Below, piece after piece: positions 1 through 9,219 of a stretch of DNA of 35,384 nucleotides. The position numbers were made by a program, and so were the translations under genes. The stretch covers positions 1-35,384 of the forward strand of contig JAJZNB010000085.1 in assembly GCA_021848085.1 (NCBI GenBank), read 5' to 3'. Within the stretch, counting starts at the first letter, position 1, and each line of letters starts with the position of its first letter. Under the pieces are notes generated by a model. The model was not told the DNA's origin, searched no databases, and saw only the letters and a list, made by a program, of their open reading frames with translations. Source of the DNA: Actinomycetes bacterium. GTDB lineage: Bacteria > Actinomycetota > Acidimicrobiia > Acidimicrobiales > UBA8190.

Positions 1-1
1 G

Positions 2-181
2 GCCGCCCCGGCCCCCCCCCGGGCCGGGCTCCTGGCCGGCATGCAGGTGCCGGCCAGCGCCGGCTTCGCCGGGGCGGTGGGCCCCCTCAAGTGGTTCGGG
101 CCCGGCGACAAGAACGTCACCACCCCCGGCGTGCTGGTCAAGTGGGAGAACGGCGCCGAGACGGTCGCCGCCCTCGGCTGA
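2..181 (+). CDS. ABC transporter substrate-binding protein, C-terminal fragment (5' truncated by window edge)
   Basis: Open frame from position 2 to TGA at 179-181: AAPAPPRAGLLAGMQVPASAGFAGAVGPLKWFGPGDKNVTTPGVLVKWENGAETVAALG*; directly upstream of LivH/LivM/LivG/LivF-like genes, and the end resembles branched-chain-type periplasmic binding proteins. Confidence 0.55.
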   Translation, partial: AAPAPPRAGLLAGMQVPASAGFAGAVGPLKWFGPGDKNVTTPGVLVKWENGAETVAALG

Positions 182-292
182 CGTGGTCGGTGCGGCAGCC
201 GGCGGTCGTTCGGTTGCCGCACCCTCGTCCCGGCCCGGCGGCGCACGCCGCCCCATGACGTCTCACACCACCGACGGCGAGGGAGGCGGACC

Positions 293-1198
293 GTGAACGC
301 CCAGAGCGTCAACCAGATCATCAACGCCCTCACCCTCGGGTCGGTCTACGCCCTGTTCGCCCTGGGGCTGTCGCTGGTGTGGGGGGTGCTCGACGTGCTC
401 AACCTGGCCCAGGGGGCGCTGTTCCTGCTGGGGCCGTTCGTCGCCTACGAGGTGGCCCGGGCCCTGCCGCTGCCGCTGGTGGCCGTGCTGCCCATCGCCA
501 TGGTGGTCACCGGCCTGGTGTCGGTGGTGCTCGAGGTGGCCATCTTCCGCTACGTCCGGCGCAGCGTCGACGACCGCAAGCGCCGCGAGCTGACCATGCT
601 CATCACCAGCATCGGTGCCGCCGCCATCATCACCCAGGTGGTGGCCAACAAGACGGCCGACACCATCTTCTACATCCCCCACGCCGTGTTCCGCCCCGTC
701 ACCTACACCATCGGTCGCCACGTGCACATCACCAACCTCGACATCGTGCTGCTGGTGGCGGCCCTGGGCCTGGGGGTGGTGCTGGCCCAGTGGGTGCGCC
801 GCTCGCGCCACGGGCGGGCGCTTCGGGCGGTGGCCTTCGACGCCCGGCGCGCCGGGCTGTTCGGCGTGTCGGCCGACCGGCTGGCCGCCCTCACCTTGTT
901 CGTGAGCGGCGCCCTGGCCGCCGCCGCCGGCGTGCTGTTCTCGGTGAGCGTCGGCGGCATCGACTCGAGCGTGGGCGACAGCTACCTGCTCACCGCCTTC
1001 GCCGTGGTCATCCTGGGCGGAGTGGGCAGCGTGGCCGGCACCGTGGTGGGCGCCTTCGTGGTGGCCGGGGCCGAGACGGCGGTGACGGCCGCCGGCGTCG
1101 GCCAGTGGCAGAACGCCGTGGTCTTCGGCGTGATCCTGGTGGTGCTGGCCGTGCGTCCCGAAGGGCTGTTCCGCGCCCAGCGGACCCAGCGTGTGTAG
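293..1198 (+). CDS. Branched-chain amino acid-type ABC transporter permease (LivH-like)
   Basis: GTG start; hydrophobic multi-TM protein (QIINALTLGSVYALFALGLSLVWGVLDVLNLAQGALFLLG...AFAVVILGGVGSVAGTVVGAF) typical of LivH. Confidence 0.9.
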   Translation: MNAQSVNQIINALTLGSVYALFALGLSLVWGVLDVLNLAQGALFLLGPFVAYEVARALPLPLVAVLPIAMVVTGLVSVVLEVAIFRYVRRSVDDRKRRELTMLITSIGAAAIITQVVANKTADTIFYIPHAVFRPVTYTIGRHVHITNLDIVLLVAALGLGVVLAQWVRRSRHGRALRAVAFDARRAGLFGVSADRLAALTLFVSGALAAAAGVLFSVSVGGIDSSVGDSYLLTAFAVVILGGVGSVAGTVVGAFVVAGAETAVTAAGVGQWQNAVVFGVILVVLAVRPEGLFRAQRTQRV

Positions 1199-1258
1199 CG
1201 CCGCCTTCACCACCGCCGTGGGCGGCGTCGGCAGCACCGTCTCGGGTGCCGCCGCGGC

Positions 1259-2260
1259 GTGGGCCCCGGCGGCCGGGAGGTGCTGGCCGTGACCCATCTT
1301 GCGGTGCTGGTGGGCGGTATCAGCGCGGTGGCCGGCATCAACGCCTCCACCTTGCAGACCATGCTGGTCGATGCCCTGCTGGCCTTCAGCGTGCAGATCT
1401 GCCTGCGGGCCGGGGTCTTCTCGCTGGCCAGCGTGGCCTTCTGGTCGCTGGGGGGCTACACCGCCGGCATCATGGCCAAGCACGGGCAGCCCACCGTGGT
1501 CGCCTTCGCCGTCGTGGTGCTGGGCGCGGCGGTGCTGGGCGCCGTCATGTCGCTGGCCCTGGGCCGGCTGCGGGGCCTGTACCTGGCCATGGCCACCGTC
1601 GCCCTGGACCTGGTGGTGGTGGTGCTCATCACCAACGCCACCTCGCTCACCGGGGGCGCCGAGGGGCTCTTCGCCATCCCGATCCGCCTGGGCACCCGCT
1701 CCACCCTGGCCATCGTGGTGGTCGCCGTCGTCGGGCTGGCCTGGAGCGAACGGGGCCGGGCCGGTCAGGTCATCCGGGTGCTGCGCAACGACAGCGACGT
1801 CGCCGCCGCTCTGGGGGTCGAGGTCCGGCGGGCCGAGCGGGCCGTGTTCGTGGCCAGCGCCGTGCTCGGCGCCTTGTCAGGGGCGTCGTACGCCTTGCTG
1901 TTCAGCACCATCCAGCCCAGCCAGGGCGGCTTCTCGGCCATCGTCACCGCCCTCACCATCGTGGTCCTCGGCGGCATGGACACCTGGGTGGGAGCCCTGG
2001 TGGGGGCGCTGGTGGTGGTCGGCCTGCCCTTGTGGGTGACACCGATCAGCAATTGGACCGGGGTGATCTACGGCGCCGCCATCGTGGTGGTGGCCCTGGC
2101 GGCGCCGCGGGGACTGGTCGGGCTGGTGGGCCAGACGATCCGCCGACTGTCGGCGCTGGGCCACGGCCAGCACCGCCTGCGGCTGATGGCGGCTGGTGAG
2201 CCGGGCGGTGTCCCCGGGACGCCGGCGCCGGTCGACGACGCCGCCCAGGGGGTGTCGTGA
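1259..2260 (+). CDS. Branched-chain amino acid-type ABC transporter permease (LivM-like); start uncertain (GTG at 1259, 1280 or 1289)
   Basis: Multi-TM; LivM-like motifs (GVFSLASVAFWSLGGYTAGI, GLYLAMATVALDLV, VIRVLRNDSDVAAALGV, IVTALTIVVLGGMDTWVGALVGA). Confidence 0.88.
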   Translation: MGPGGREVLAVTHLAVLVGGISAVAGINASTLQTMLVDALLAFSVQICLRAGVFSLASVAFWSLGGYTAGIMAKHGQPTVVAFAVVVLGAAVLGAVMSLALGRLRGLYLAMATVALDLVVVVLITNATSLTGGAEGLFAIPIRLGTRSTLAIVVVAVVGLAWSERGRAGQVIRVLRNDSDVAAALGVEVRRAERAVFVASAVLGALSGASYALLFSTIQPSQGGFSAIVTALTIVVLGGMDTWVGALVGALVVVGLPLWVTPISNWTGVIYGAAIVVVALAAPRGLVGLVGQTIRRLSALGHGQHRLRLMAAGEPGGVPGTPAPVDDAAQGVS

Positions 2261-3174
2261 GCGCCCCCGACCAGGCGCCGGTGGTGCCGGCGCTGGTGGC
2301 GGCGGACGACCTGCAGGTCCGCTTCGGCGGCGTCACCGCGGTGGCCGGGGTGTCGTTCACCTTGGACGCCGGCCAGTGCTGCGGGCTGATCGGCGCCAAC
2401 GGCTCGGGCAAGAGCACCTTGCTGGCCGCCTTGTCGCGGCTGTGCCACGGCCAGGAGCACGGCGACATCCGCCTGGCCGGCACCAGCGCCATGGGCTGGA
2501 CGCCGGCCCGGGTGGCCCGTTGGGGCGTGGCCCGCACCTTCCAGACGGTGCGGCTGGTGGCCGACCTCGACGTGGCCGAGAACGTGCTGGTGGGGGCGAC
2601 ACCCGCCTCGCTGGCCTCGTCGGCGGACGAGCCCGACTCGTCGGCCCCAGCATCGAGAGCCGGCACCGCACCATCGAGAGCCGGCGCCGGCGCCGGCGGT
2701 GGCCCGGGCGGCTTCTGGCCGCGCCGCCGCCGGCGGGCCGCCGAGGCGGCGGCCCGGGTAGAGGAGGCCCTCGACATCGTCGGCGTGGGCGAGCACCGCC
2801 GCCGGCGGCCCGACGAGCTGCCCTACGGGCTGCAGCGGCGGGTGGAGATCGCCCGGGCCATCGTGGCGCGGCCACGGGTGCTGCTGCTCGACGAGCCCAC
2901 CGCCGGCATGACCGGCGCCGAGCGGGCCGAGCTCGGCGAGCTGTTCCGCCGCCTGGCCGAGGGGGGGATGGCGGTGCTGGTGGTGGAGCACGACGTGCGC
3001 TTCGTCACCACCACCTGCGACGTCGCCTTCGCCCTCGACGCCGGCGCCGTCATCGCCCGGGGCACCCCCGAGCAGGTGATCGCCAGCCCCGAGGTGCGCC
3101 AGGCCTACCTGGGCACCGCCGCCGCCGGGCCTGCAGCGCCGGGCCCCGCCGCCACCGGAGGATCGGCGCCATGA
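2257..3174 (+). CDS. ABC transporter ATP-binding protein (LivG-like) with a low-complexity insert
   Basis: GTG start overlapping the previous stop; Walker A GANGSGKST, signature-like YGLQRRVEIARAI, Walker B VLLLDEPTAGM, VVEHDVRFV. Confidence 0.9.
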   Translation: MSAPDQAPVVPALVAADDLQVRFGGVTAVAGVSFTLDAGQCCGLIGANGSGKSTLLAALSRLCHGQEHGDIRLAGTSAMGWTPARVARWGVARTFQTVRLVADLDVAENVLVGATPASLASSADEPDSSAPASRAGTAPSRAGAGAGGGPGGFWPRRRRRAAEAAARVEEALDIVGVGEHRRRRPDELPYGLQRRVEIARAIVARPRVLLLDEPTAGMTGAERAELGELFRRLAEGGMAVLVVEHDVRFVTTTCDVAFALDAGAVIARGTPEQVIASPEVRQAYLGTAAAGPAAPGPAATGGSAP

Positions 3175-3899
3175 GCCTGCTCGAGGCCAGGGACGTGACG
3201 GTTCGCTACGGCGGCATCGTGGCCGTGCGCGGCGTGTCGCTGCAGGTGGAGGCGGGCGAGGTGGTGGCCCTGCTCGGCGCCAACGGGGCCGGCAAGAGCT
3301 CGCTGCTCAACGGTCTCGTCGGCCTGGTGCGCGGCACCAGCGGGTCGGTGCTGCTCGAGGGCCGCGAGGTCGGGCGCCAGCCGACGTTCCGCCGGGCCCG
3401 GGCCGGGCTGGTGCAGGTCCCCGAAGGCCGTGGCGTCGTCGCCACCCTCACCGTGGAGGAGAACCTGCTGCTCGGCGCCTACACCCGCCGGGGTCGTGGC
3501 GCCGCTGCCGAGGCGCTGGCCTCGGTCTACCAGCTGTTCCCCGTGCTCGAGGAGCGGCGCCGGGTGGGCGGGGCCATGCTGAGCGGCGGCGAGCAGCAGA
3601 TGCTGGCCGTCGGGCGGGCCATGGCCGGAGCACCGCGCTGCGTCGTGCTCGACGAGCCGTCGGTGGGCCTGTCGCCTCTGATGGTCGACACCGTCTTCGC
3701 CAAGATCCGGGCCATGGCCGACACCGGCATGGGGGTGCTGCTGGCTGAGCAGAACGTGCCGGCCAGCCTGGCCATCGCCGACCGGGTCTACGTGCTCCAA
3801 CGCGGCGAGGTGGTGGCCAGCGGCACGGCGGCCGCCATCGGCGCCGACGACGCCATCATGGCCGCCTTCCTCGGCCTGGCCGACGGGGCGCGACGGTGA
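3171..3899 (+). CDS. ABC transporter ATP-binding protein (LivF-like)
   Basis: ATGA overlap with LivG-like; Walker A GANGAGKSS, signature LSGGEQQMLAVGRAM, Walker B CVVLDEPSVGLSP. Confidence 0.92.
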   Translation: MSLLEARDVTVRYGGIVAVRGVSLQVEAGEVVALLGANGAGKSSLLNGLVGLVRGTSGSVLLEGREVGRQPTFRRARAGLVQVPEGRGVVATLTVEENLLLGAYTRRGRGAAAEALASVYQLFPVLEERRRVGGAMLSGGEQQMLAVGRAMAGAPRCVVLDEPSVGLSPLMVDTVFAKIRAMADTGMGVLLAEQNVPASLAIADRVYVLQRGEVVASGTAAAIGADDAIMAAFLGLADGARR

Positions 3900-4648
3900 G
3901 CGACCCGGCGCCGCGCCTGCAGGTTGGCAGGCCGCGGCCGGGGGTGGCGCTGGTGACCATGGACCGCCCCGACAAGCGCAACGCCATGGACCCCCGGTTC
4001 TTCCACGAGCTCATCGCCGTCATGGGCCAGCTCGGTGCCGACCCGGCCGTCCGCGCCTGCGTGATCACCGGCGCCGGCCCGGCCTTCTCGGCCGGCGGCG
4101 ACCTCGCCTCGTTCGCCGAGCTGCACGACACCGCCGACCACCGGCGCCAGCTGTCGCTGGTGTTCGACGCCTTCGGATCGGTCGAGCGGGCCGGGGCGGT
4201 GGTGGTGGCGGCAGTCAACGGCGTGGCCTACGCCGGCGGCCTCGAGCTGGTGCTGGCCTGCGACCTGGCCGTGGCCGCGGCTGGCGCCCGCTTCGCCTTC
4301 AAGGAGGTGGCCGTCGGCCTGATGCCCGCCTTCGGCATGCTGCGCGCCCGCCAGCGCATCGGCGAGGGCTGGGCCCGTCACCTGGTGCTCAGCGCCGACG
4401 ACATCGACGCCCACCAGGCCGAGCGCCTCGGCCTGGTGCAGCAGGTCGTCCCCGACGACGAGGTGGTGGAGGTCGCACTGGGCCTGGCCGAGCGCATCGC
4501 CGCCCACCCGCCGCTCGGGCCGGCGGTGGCCAAGCAGGTGCTGTCCATGGGCCTCGACGCCGGCGACGTGGCCGCCCGTGAGGCCACCGCGATGCTCTTC
4601 GCCACCGAGGAGCACCGAGCCGCCGTCGAACGGTTCCTGGCTCGCTGA
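3896..4648 (+). CDS. Enoyl-CoA hydratase/isomerase family protein
   Basis: GTGA overlap; crotonase motifs DRPDKRNAMD, GAGPAFSAGGDL, AAVNGVAYAGGLELVLACDLAVA, FKEVAVGLMP. Confidence 0.9.
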   Translation: MSDPAPRLQVGRPRPGVALVTMDRPDKRNAMDPRFFHELIAVMGQLGADPAVRACVITGAGPAFSAGGDLASFAELHDTADHRRQLSLVFDAFGSVERAGAVVVAAVNGVAYAGGLELVLACDLAVAAAGARFAFKEVAVGLMPAFGMLRARQRIGEGWARHLVLSADDIDAHQAERLGLVQQVVPDDEVVEVALGLAERIAAHPPLGPAVAKQVLSMGLDAGDVAAREATAMLFATEEHRAAVERFLAR

Positions 4649-4709
4649 GGCACGACCAGCCCATGCCACGACCAGGCACGACCAGCAGGGAGCGACCCGA
4701 GATGCCCCG

Positions 4710-6317
4710 ATGACCACCGTGGAGCCAAGTTCGCAGCCGCCTCGCACCATGGGCGAGTGGGTCCGTCAGCGCGCCGCCCGCTACGGCGACAAGCACGCCC
4801 TCGACGTGGCCGACGTGCGACGCACCTACCGCCAGGTCGACACCGAGAGCGACCGGATGGCCGCCGGGCTGGCCAGCCTGGGCCTGGGGGTGGGCTCCCA
4901 CGTCTGCACCATGCTCAAGAACAGCGTGGAGAGCATCGACGTCTGGTTCGCCCTGGGCAAGCTCGGCGCCGTCGAGATCCCGGTGAACACCGCCACCCGC
5001 GGCGCCTCGCTGCAGTACCTGGTGGACCAGTCCGACGCCGAGGCGCTGGTGGTCGACGAGGAGTACCTCGAGCGGCTGGCCGCGGTGGCCGACGATCTGC
5101 CCAAGCTCGGCCACGTGGTGGTCCGAGGCGAGGGGCGGGCGGTGGAGGTGGCGCTGCCGGAGAAGCTGGCCTTGCACGACCTCAGCGAGCTGTACCGCGA
5201 CGACGACCCGCCGCGTCCGGCCATCGACGGCGACGACCCCAACGTCATCATCTACACCTCGGGCACCACCGGCCCGGCCAAGGGCGTGGTGCTCAGCCAC
5301 GAGGCCAACCTCGAGCTGGCCCGCCACACCGTGGCCCTCATGGGCTACACCGAGCACGACGTCCTGTACACCGCCTTCCCGCTGTTCCACATCAACGCCC
5401 GCTACACCAGCGTGGTGGCCGCCCTGGAGTGCGGTGGCAGCCTGGTGATGGACCAGCGCTTCTCGGTGAGCCGCTTCTGGGACATCTGCCGGGCCAAGGG
5501 TGTCACCGCCTTCAACTTCCAAGGGGCGTTGCTGCTCATGCTGATCAAGCAGCCCGAGCGACCCGACGACGCCGACAACCCGGTGCGGGTGGCCTTCGGG
5601 GCGCCGGTGCCACCGGAGATCTACCACGAGCTCATCGGGCGCTTCGGGGTGCGCGTCGCCGAGGTCTACGGCATGACCGAGGTGGCCAACACCGTCGAGA
5701 ACCGGCTCGACTCGTTCAAGGTCGGGGCAGCCGGCCGCGAGGCGAGCCGCTTCGAGGTGCGCGTCGTCGACGGCGAGGACCGGTTCGTGCCGCCCGGCGT
5801 GGCCGGGGAGATCGTGGTCCGGCCCAAGAAGCCGGGCATCATGATGCTGGAGTACTACAAGATGCCCGAGGCCACGGTGCGGGCCTTCCGCAACCTGTGG
5901 TTCCACACCGGCGACCGGGGCCGGCTCGACGAGGACGGCTACCTCACCTTCCTCGACCGCATGAAGGACGCCATCCGCCGCCGGGGCGAGAACATCTCCT
6001 CGTGGGAGGTGGAGAAGACGGTCAGCGCCTTCCCCAGCGTGCTCGAGGCTGCCGCCTACGGGGTGGCCTCCGAGCTGAGCGAGGAGGAGGTCATGATCGC
6101 CGTGGTGCCCCGCCCCGGCCACCGCGTCGACATCCCCGCCCTGCTGGAGCACTGCGTCGACAACCTGCCGCACTTCGCCGTCCCCCGCTACGTGCGGTTC
6201 CTCGACGAGCTGCCCAAGACGCCGTCGCAACGGGTCGAGAAGTACCGGCTGCGGACCGAAGGGGTCACCGCCGACGCCTGGGACCGCGAGGAGCACGGCT
6301 TCGTCGTGCGCCGCTGA
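4710..6317 (+). CDS. AMP-dependent acyl-CoA synthetase/ligase (CaiC/FadD-like)
   Basis: YTSGTTGPAKGVVLSHEA, EVYGMTE, WFHTGDRGRLDEDGYLTFLDRMKDAIRRRGENISSWEVE, ...TPSQRVEKYRLR. Start at MTTVEPSS. Confidence 0.92.
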   Translation: MTTVEPSSQPPRTMGEWVRQRAARYGDKHALDVADVRRTYRQVDTESDRMAAGLASLGLGVGSHVCTMLKNSVESIDVWFALGKLGAVEIPVNTATRGASLQYLVDQSDAEALVVDEEYLERLAAVADDLPKLGHVVVRGEGRAVEVALPEKLALHDLSELYRDDDPPRPAIDGDDPNVIIYTSGTTGPAKGVVLSHEANLELARHTVALMGYTEHDVLYTAFPLFHINARYTSVVAALECGGSLVMDQRFSVSRFWDICRAKGVTAFNFQGALLLMLIKQPERPDDADNPVRVAFGAPVPPEIYHELIGRFGVRVAEVYGMTEVANTVENRLDSFKVGAAGREASRFEVRVVDGEDRFVPPGVAGEIVVRPKKPGIMMLEYYKMPEATVRAFRNLWFHTGDRGRLDEDGYLTFLDRMKDAIRRRGENISSWEVEKTVSAFPSVLEAAAYGVASELSEEEVMIAVVPRPGHRVDIPALLEHCVDNLPHFAVPRYVRFLDELPKTPSQRVEKYRLRTEGVTADAWDREEHGFVVRR

Positions 6318-6349
6318 GGCCTGGGTGGGCCGGCTGACCTCGGCCCGGG

Positions 6350-8020
6350 TCAGAGCCGCGGGTGGTGGACGGCTTCGGCGGCGGCTGCCTCGCCAGCCAG
6401 GAAGCCGAAGGTGACGGCGGGACCGATGGTGCCGCCGGGGCCGTAGTAGGCCTGGCCCGTCGGCGCCGCCGCGCAGTTGCCGGCGGCGAACAGCCGGGGG
6501 ATGGGCGAGCCGTGGACGTCGACGACCCGACCGGTGGGATCGATGACCGGACCGCCTTTGGTGTCGAGGGCGCCGGGCCCGAGGATGATGCAGTGGCAGG
6601 GCCCGTCGGTGTCCAAGGGGCGCATGGTGGGGTTGGGCAGCCCCGGACGAGGCGGTCCGGCCCAGGCCCGCTCGAGCAGGGAGCCGCCGCGGCCGAAGTC
6701 CCGGTCGGTCCCCTCCACCGCCATGGTGTTGAAGCGGGCCACGGTGCCGGCCAGGGTGGGGGTGAAGGTCGGCCCGAGCCGGACGCTGCCGATGGCGGCG
6801 CCCATCTGGGCGAGCCGGGCGTCGATGACGGCGGCCAGCCCGGCCAGGTCCGGTGCCGACAGCATGTTCTGGTGGCCCTCGTCGGGCCCGGGCACCGGCC
6901 AGCGAGGGCGGGTGGTGGGCCGGTCGTCGTGCAGCACGGCGTCGTCGAAGATCATGAACAGCAAGAAGTTGGGGTACTCCAGGCGGCTGGGGTCCCAGAC
7001 GTGGTGGATCTGACCGCGGTCGTTGTAGGCCATCTTCTCGTTCATGACCCGCTCACCGAACCGGTTGACCATCACCATGGAGTCGCCGAACGGGTAGACG
7101 CAGTCGTGGGGTGTCCGCCGGTCCCGCAGCGCCAGCTCCACCACCACCTGGCTCCACCAGGCGTGGGCCATGGCGCCGAGGGCGGCGCCAGCCCGGATGC
7201 CGATGCGGACGAAGTCGCCGCGGGCGCTCGCCGCGGCCGCTCCGCCCAGCACCGGACCCCGCAGAAAGGCCGAGACCAGCTGCTCGTCGTGGAGGAAGCC
7301 GCCGGTGGCGAAGACCACGGCCCGCCGGGCGCCGGTGAGGACGGTGGCCGTGCCCCGGTGGGCCTCGACCCCGACGATGACCCCGTCGCCGTCGCGCACG
7401 AGGTCGACGACACGGGTCTCGCTGCGGACGCGCACCGACAGGGCCGCGGCGGCACCCAGCATGGCGTCGACCAGCACCTGGCCTCCGGTCGGGCCCTCGC
7501 CGGGGCGGGAGCCGTCGGGCATGCGGATCTTGACGGCCCGCCCCACCGGCATCTCGTCCTCGGGGAACGGTGCGTAGTAGTCGGGATAGTCCGGGTCCAC
7601 GGCGTCGTCGTAGGGGATGGCGCCCAGAGCGGCCAGCTCGGTGAAGGCGCGGGGCCCGTGGTCGACGAAGGCCTCGAGGAGGGCCAGATCGTCGGGGCGC
7701 AGGCCCCACCCCGGTGCGTCGGGGGCGAAGCGGGTGGGATGGGCGCCACGGGCCAGGAAGCGAAGCGCCCGCTGGCGGTCGTCCACCAGGCCGGCGGCCG
7801 CCATCACCGGGTTGCCCGGGATCCACATGACCCCGCTCGACTTCGCCGTGGTCCCACCGGGGTGGTTGGCGGCATCGAGGACGGTGACCGACGCCCCGCC
7901 TCGGGCGGCGGCCAGGGCGGCGGACAGGCCGGCGGCGCCCGTCCCCACCACGACGACGTCGGCCACGTCGTCCCACTCGCGACCCCAGGGATCAGGCGGT
8001 GTGTCGGGTTCGTCGGACAC
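6350..8020 (-). CDS. FAD-dependent oxidoreductase, 3-ketosteroid-delta-1-dehydrogenase-like (FAD_binding_2 family)
   Basis: GTG start after AAGGAGCACC RBS; VVVVGTGAAGLSAALAAARGGASVTVLDAANHPGGTTAKSSG and C-terminal AYYGPGGTIGPAVTFGFLAGEAAA, typical of KstD-like enzymes. Confidence 0.82.
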   Translation of the reverse strand: MSDEPDTPPDPWGREWDDVADVVVVGTGAAGLSAALAAARGGASVTVLDAANHPGGTTAKSSGVMWIPGNPVMAAAGLVDDRQRALRFLARGAHPTRFAPDAPGWGLRPDDLALLEAFVDHGPRAFTELAALGAIPYDDAVDPDYPDYYAPFPEDEMPVGRAVKIRMPDGSRPGEGPTGGQVLVDAMLGAAAALSVRVRSETRVVDLVRDGDGVIVGVEAHRGTATVLTGARRAVVFATGGFLHDEQLVSAFLRGPVLGGAAAASARGDFVRIGIRAGAALGAMAHAWWSQVVVELALRDRRTPHDCVYPFGDSMVMVNRFGERVMNEKMAYNDRGQIHHVWDPSRLEYPNFLLFMIFDDAVLHDDRPTTRPRWPVPGPDEGHQNMLSAPDLAGLAAVIDARLAQMGAAIGSVRLGPTFTPTLAGTVARFNTMAVEGTDRDFGRGGSLLERAWAGPPRPGLPNPTMRPLDTDGPCHCIILGPGALDTKGGPVIDPTGRVVDVHGSPIPRLFAAGNCAAAPTGQAYYGPGGTIGPAVTFGFLAGEAAAAEAVHHPRL

Positions 8021-8159
8021 GGTGCTCCTTCGTAGGTTGGGCGGCGGTCGAGGCCGCGTCGTTCGAGGTCTGGTGGTCGAGCTGGCGGTGGCGGAAGGCG
8101 GGTCTCGGCGGCGGGCGGGCGACGACGCCGGGGCGGGCCACAGGGGCGCCGGATGGCCG

Positions 8160-8573
8160 TCAGGCGGGCAGCAGCACCCGGGCCTGGCCGGCCATGACCG
8201 TGTCGTCACCGCGCCGCAGCCACACGTCGCAGGTGGCCAGCGTCCCGCCCCGGTCGGGCTCGACGGCGGTGACCGTCCCGCCGGCCACCAGCCGGTCCCC
8301 GGCGAACACGTTGGCCAAGAAGCGCACCCGCAGCCTCCGCAGGTGCTGGTGCCCGCCGGCCCAGGCGGCCAGCATGTTGGCCACGTAGGCCATGTTGTTC
8401 GGCCCCTGGTTGACGGGCCGGTCGCCCATGCCCAGCCTCCGCACGGCGGCCACCTCCCAGTGGATGGGGTTGGGATCGGCCAGCAGGGCGGCCATGGTCT
8501 TCATCTTCTCGGCATCGACCGCCTCCACCACCCACTCGGGCAGGGCGTCACCCACCGACGCCGGGCCGCTCAC
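8160..8573 (-). CDS. MaoC-like (hot-dog fold) dehydratase, second subunit/half
   Basis: DPNPIHWEVAAVRRLGMGDRPVNQGPNNMAYVANMLAAWAG...LRRLRVRFLANVFAGDRLVAGGTV; overlaps the upstream hot-dog gene. Confidence 0.8.
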   Translation of the reverse strand: MSGPASVGDALPEWVVEAVDAEKMKTMAALLADPNPIHWEVAAVRRLGMGDRPVNQGPNNMAYVANMLAAWAGGHQHLRRLRVRFLANVFAGDRLVAGGTVTAVEPDRGGTLATCDVWLRRGDDTVMAGQARVLLPA

Positions 8574-9010
8574 AACCCTCTCCGGGGGAACACGAACGAG
8601 TTGGTCGACACCGCCGCCACCTCGCCGTGGGCGTCGACCAGCTCGAGCTCGAAGGCCACGATGTCGAACACGCCGGTGCGCTGGCCCTGCTTGCGCTCGG
8701 CGCTGGTGATGCCGCCGCGCACCTCGAAGGGCTCACCGACCCGAAGCGGTCGGCGCAGGTCGATCTCGGCCTCGCCGAACATCACCCCGTCCTCGGCGGT
8801 GGCGCCGGCCAGGGCGAACAGCTCGTCGAGGGAGATGCCCATGCCGGCCAAGGCCCCGTAGTAGCAGAACATGGGGTGGGCGACCTCGTCCCCGGGGGGC
8901 GGGGAGAGCACCGCGTCGCAGGTGAGCCAGTTGCGGTATGGCTCCACCCGGTAGGTCCCCCCGGGGAAGCGGTGCCCGACGATGGCCTGCAGATCGGCCA
9001 GCGACGTCAT
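8570..9010 (-). CDS. MaoC N-terminal / FAS1-like hot-dog dehydratase domain protein
   Basis: MTSLADLQAIVGHRFPGGTYRVEPYRNWLTCDAVLSPPPGDEVAHPMFCYYGALAGMGISLDELFALAG...; longer start at 9070 possible but it would overlap the operator-like palindrome. Confidence 0.72.
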   Translation of the reverse strand: MTSLADLQAIVGHRFPGGTYRVEPYRNWLTCDAVLSPPPGDEVAHPMFCYYGALAGMGISLDELFALAGATAEDGVMFGEAEIDLRRPLRVGEPFEVRGGITSAERKQGQRTGVFDIVAFELELVDAHGEVAAVSTNSFVFPRRGL

Positions 9011-9067
9011 GGTTGTCACGCCTGTGGTCACCTCCCGCTCGCCGGGCACCGCCGGCGACACGGTGAC

Positions 9068-9085
9068 CAACCTACCGATTGGTTG
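9068..9085. promoter_or_regulatory. TetR-type operator-like imperfect palindrome (site 1): CAACCTACCGATTGGTTG, followed by AAGTT
   Basis: Arms CAACC/GGTTG in an AT-rich island between divergent genes; CTACCGATTGGTTGAAGTT matches site 3 (CAAACGACTGGTAGAAGTT) at 15 of 19 positions. Confidence 0.6.
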
Positions 9086-9120
9086 AAGTTCTTCGCAAGA
9101 GGTCCGGCAGCATTGAACAT

Positions 9121-9134
9121 CAACCCAGTGGTTG
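9121..9134. promoter_or_regulatory. TetR-type operator-like palindrome (site 2): CAACC-CAGT-GGTTG
   Basis: Perfect 5-bp arms with 4-nt spacer in the same divergent intergenic region as site 1; reverse complement CTACCAACCACTGGGTTGATG resembles site 3 with one indel. Confidence 0.5.
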
Positions 9135-9219
9135 GTAGGTTTTGGGTGCCGGGTCGGGCCGCACCTCGCCCTGCCGGCGCGACGGAGCCGCCGGCCGGTC
9201 CGGCAGGGGAGGGGACGCC

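Noticed and set aside
263-1483. 406-aa minus-strand ORF (His/Gly/Gln-rich) opposite LivH/LivM
   Set aside because: Shadow frame of conserved membrane permease genes; low-complexity composition.
379-2199. 606-aa plus-strand ORF overlapping the two permeases
   Set aside because: Arg/Gly/Ala-rich out-of-frame translation; the permease frames carry real motifs.
6318-6349. Possible terminator hairpin between convergent ligase 1 and the KstD-like gene (GGGCCG...CGGCCC)
   Set aside because: Stem only ~6 bp with an 8-nt loop and no T-tract; too weak in GC-rich DNA to call.
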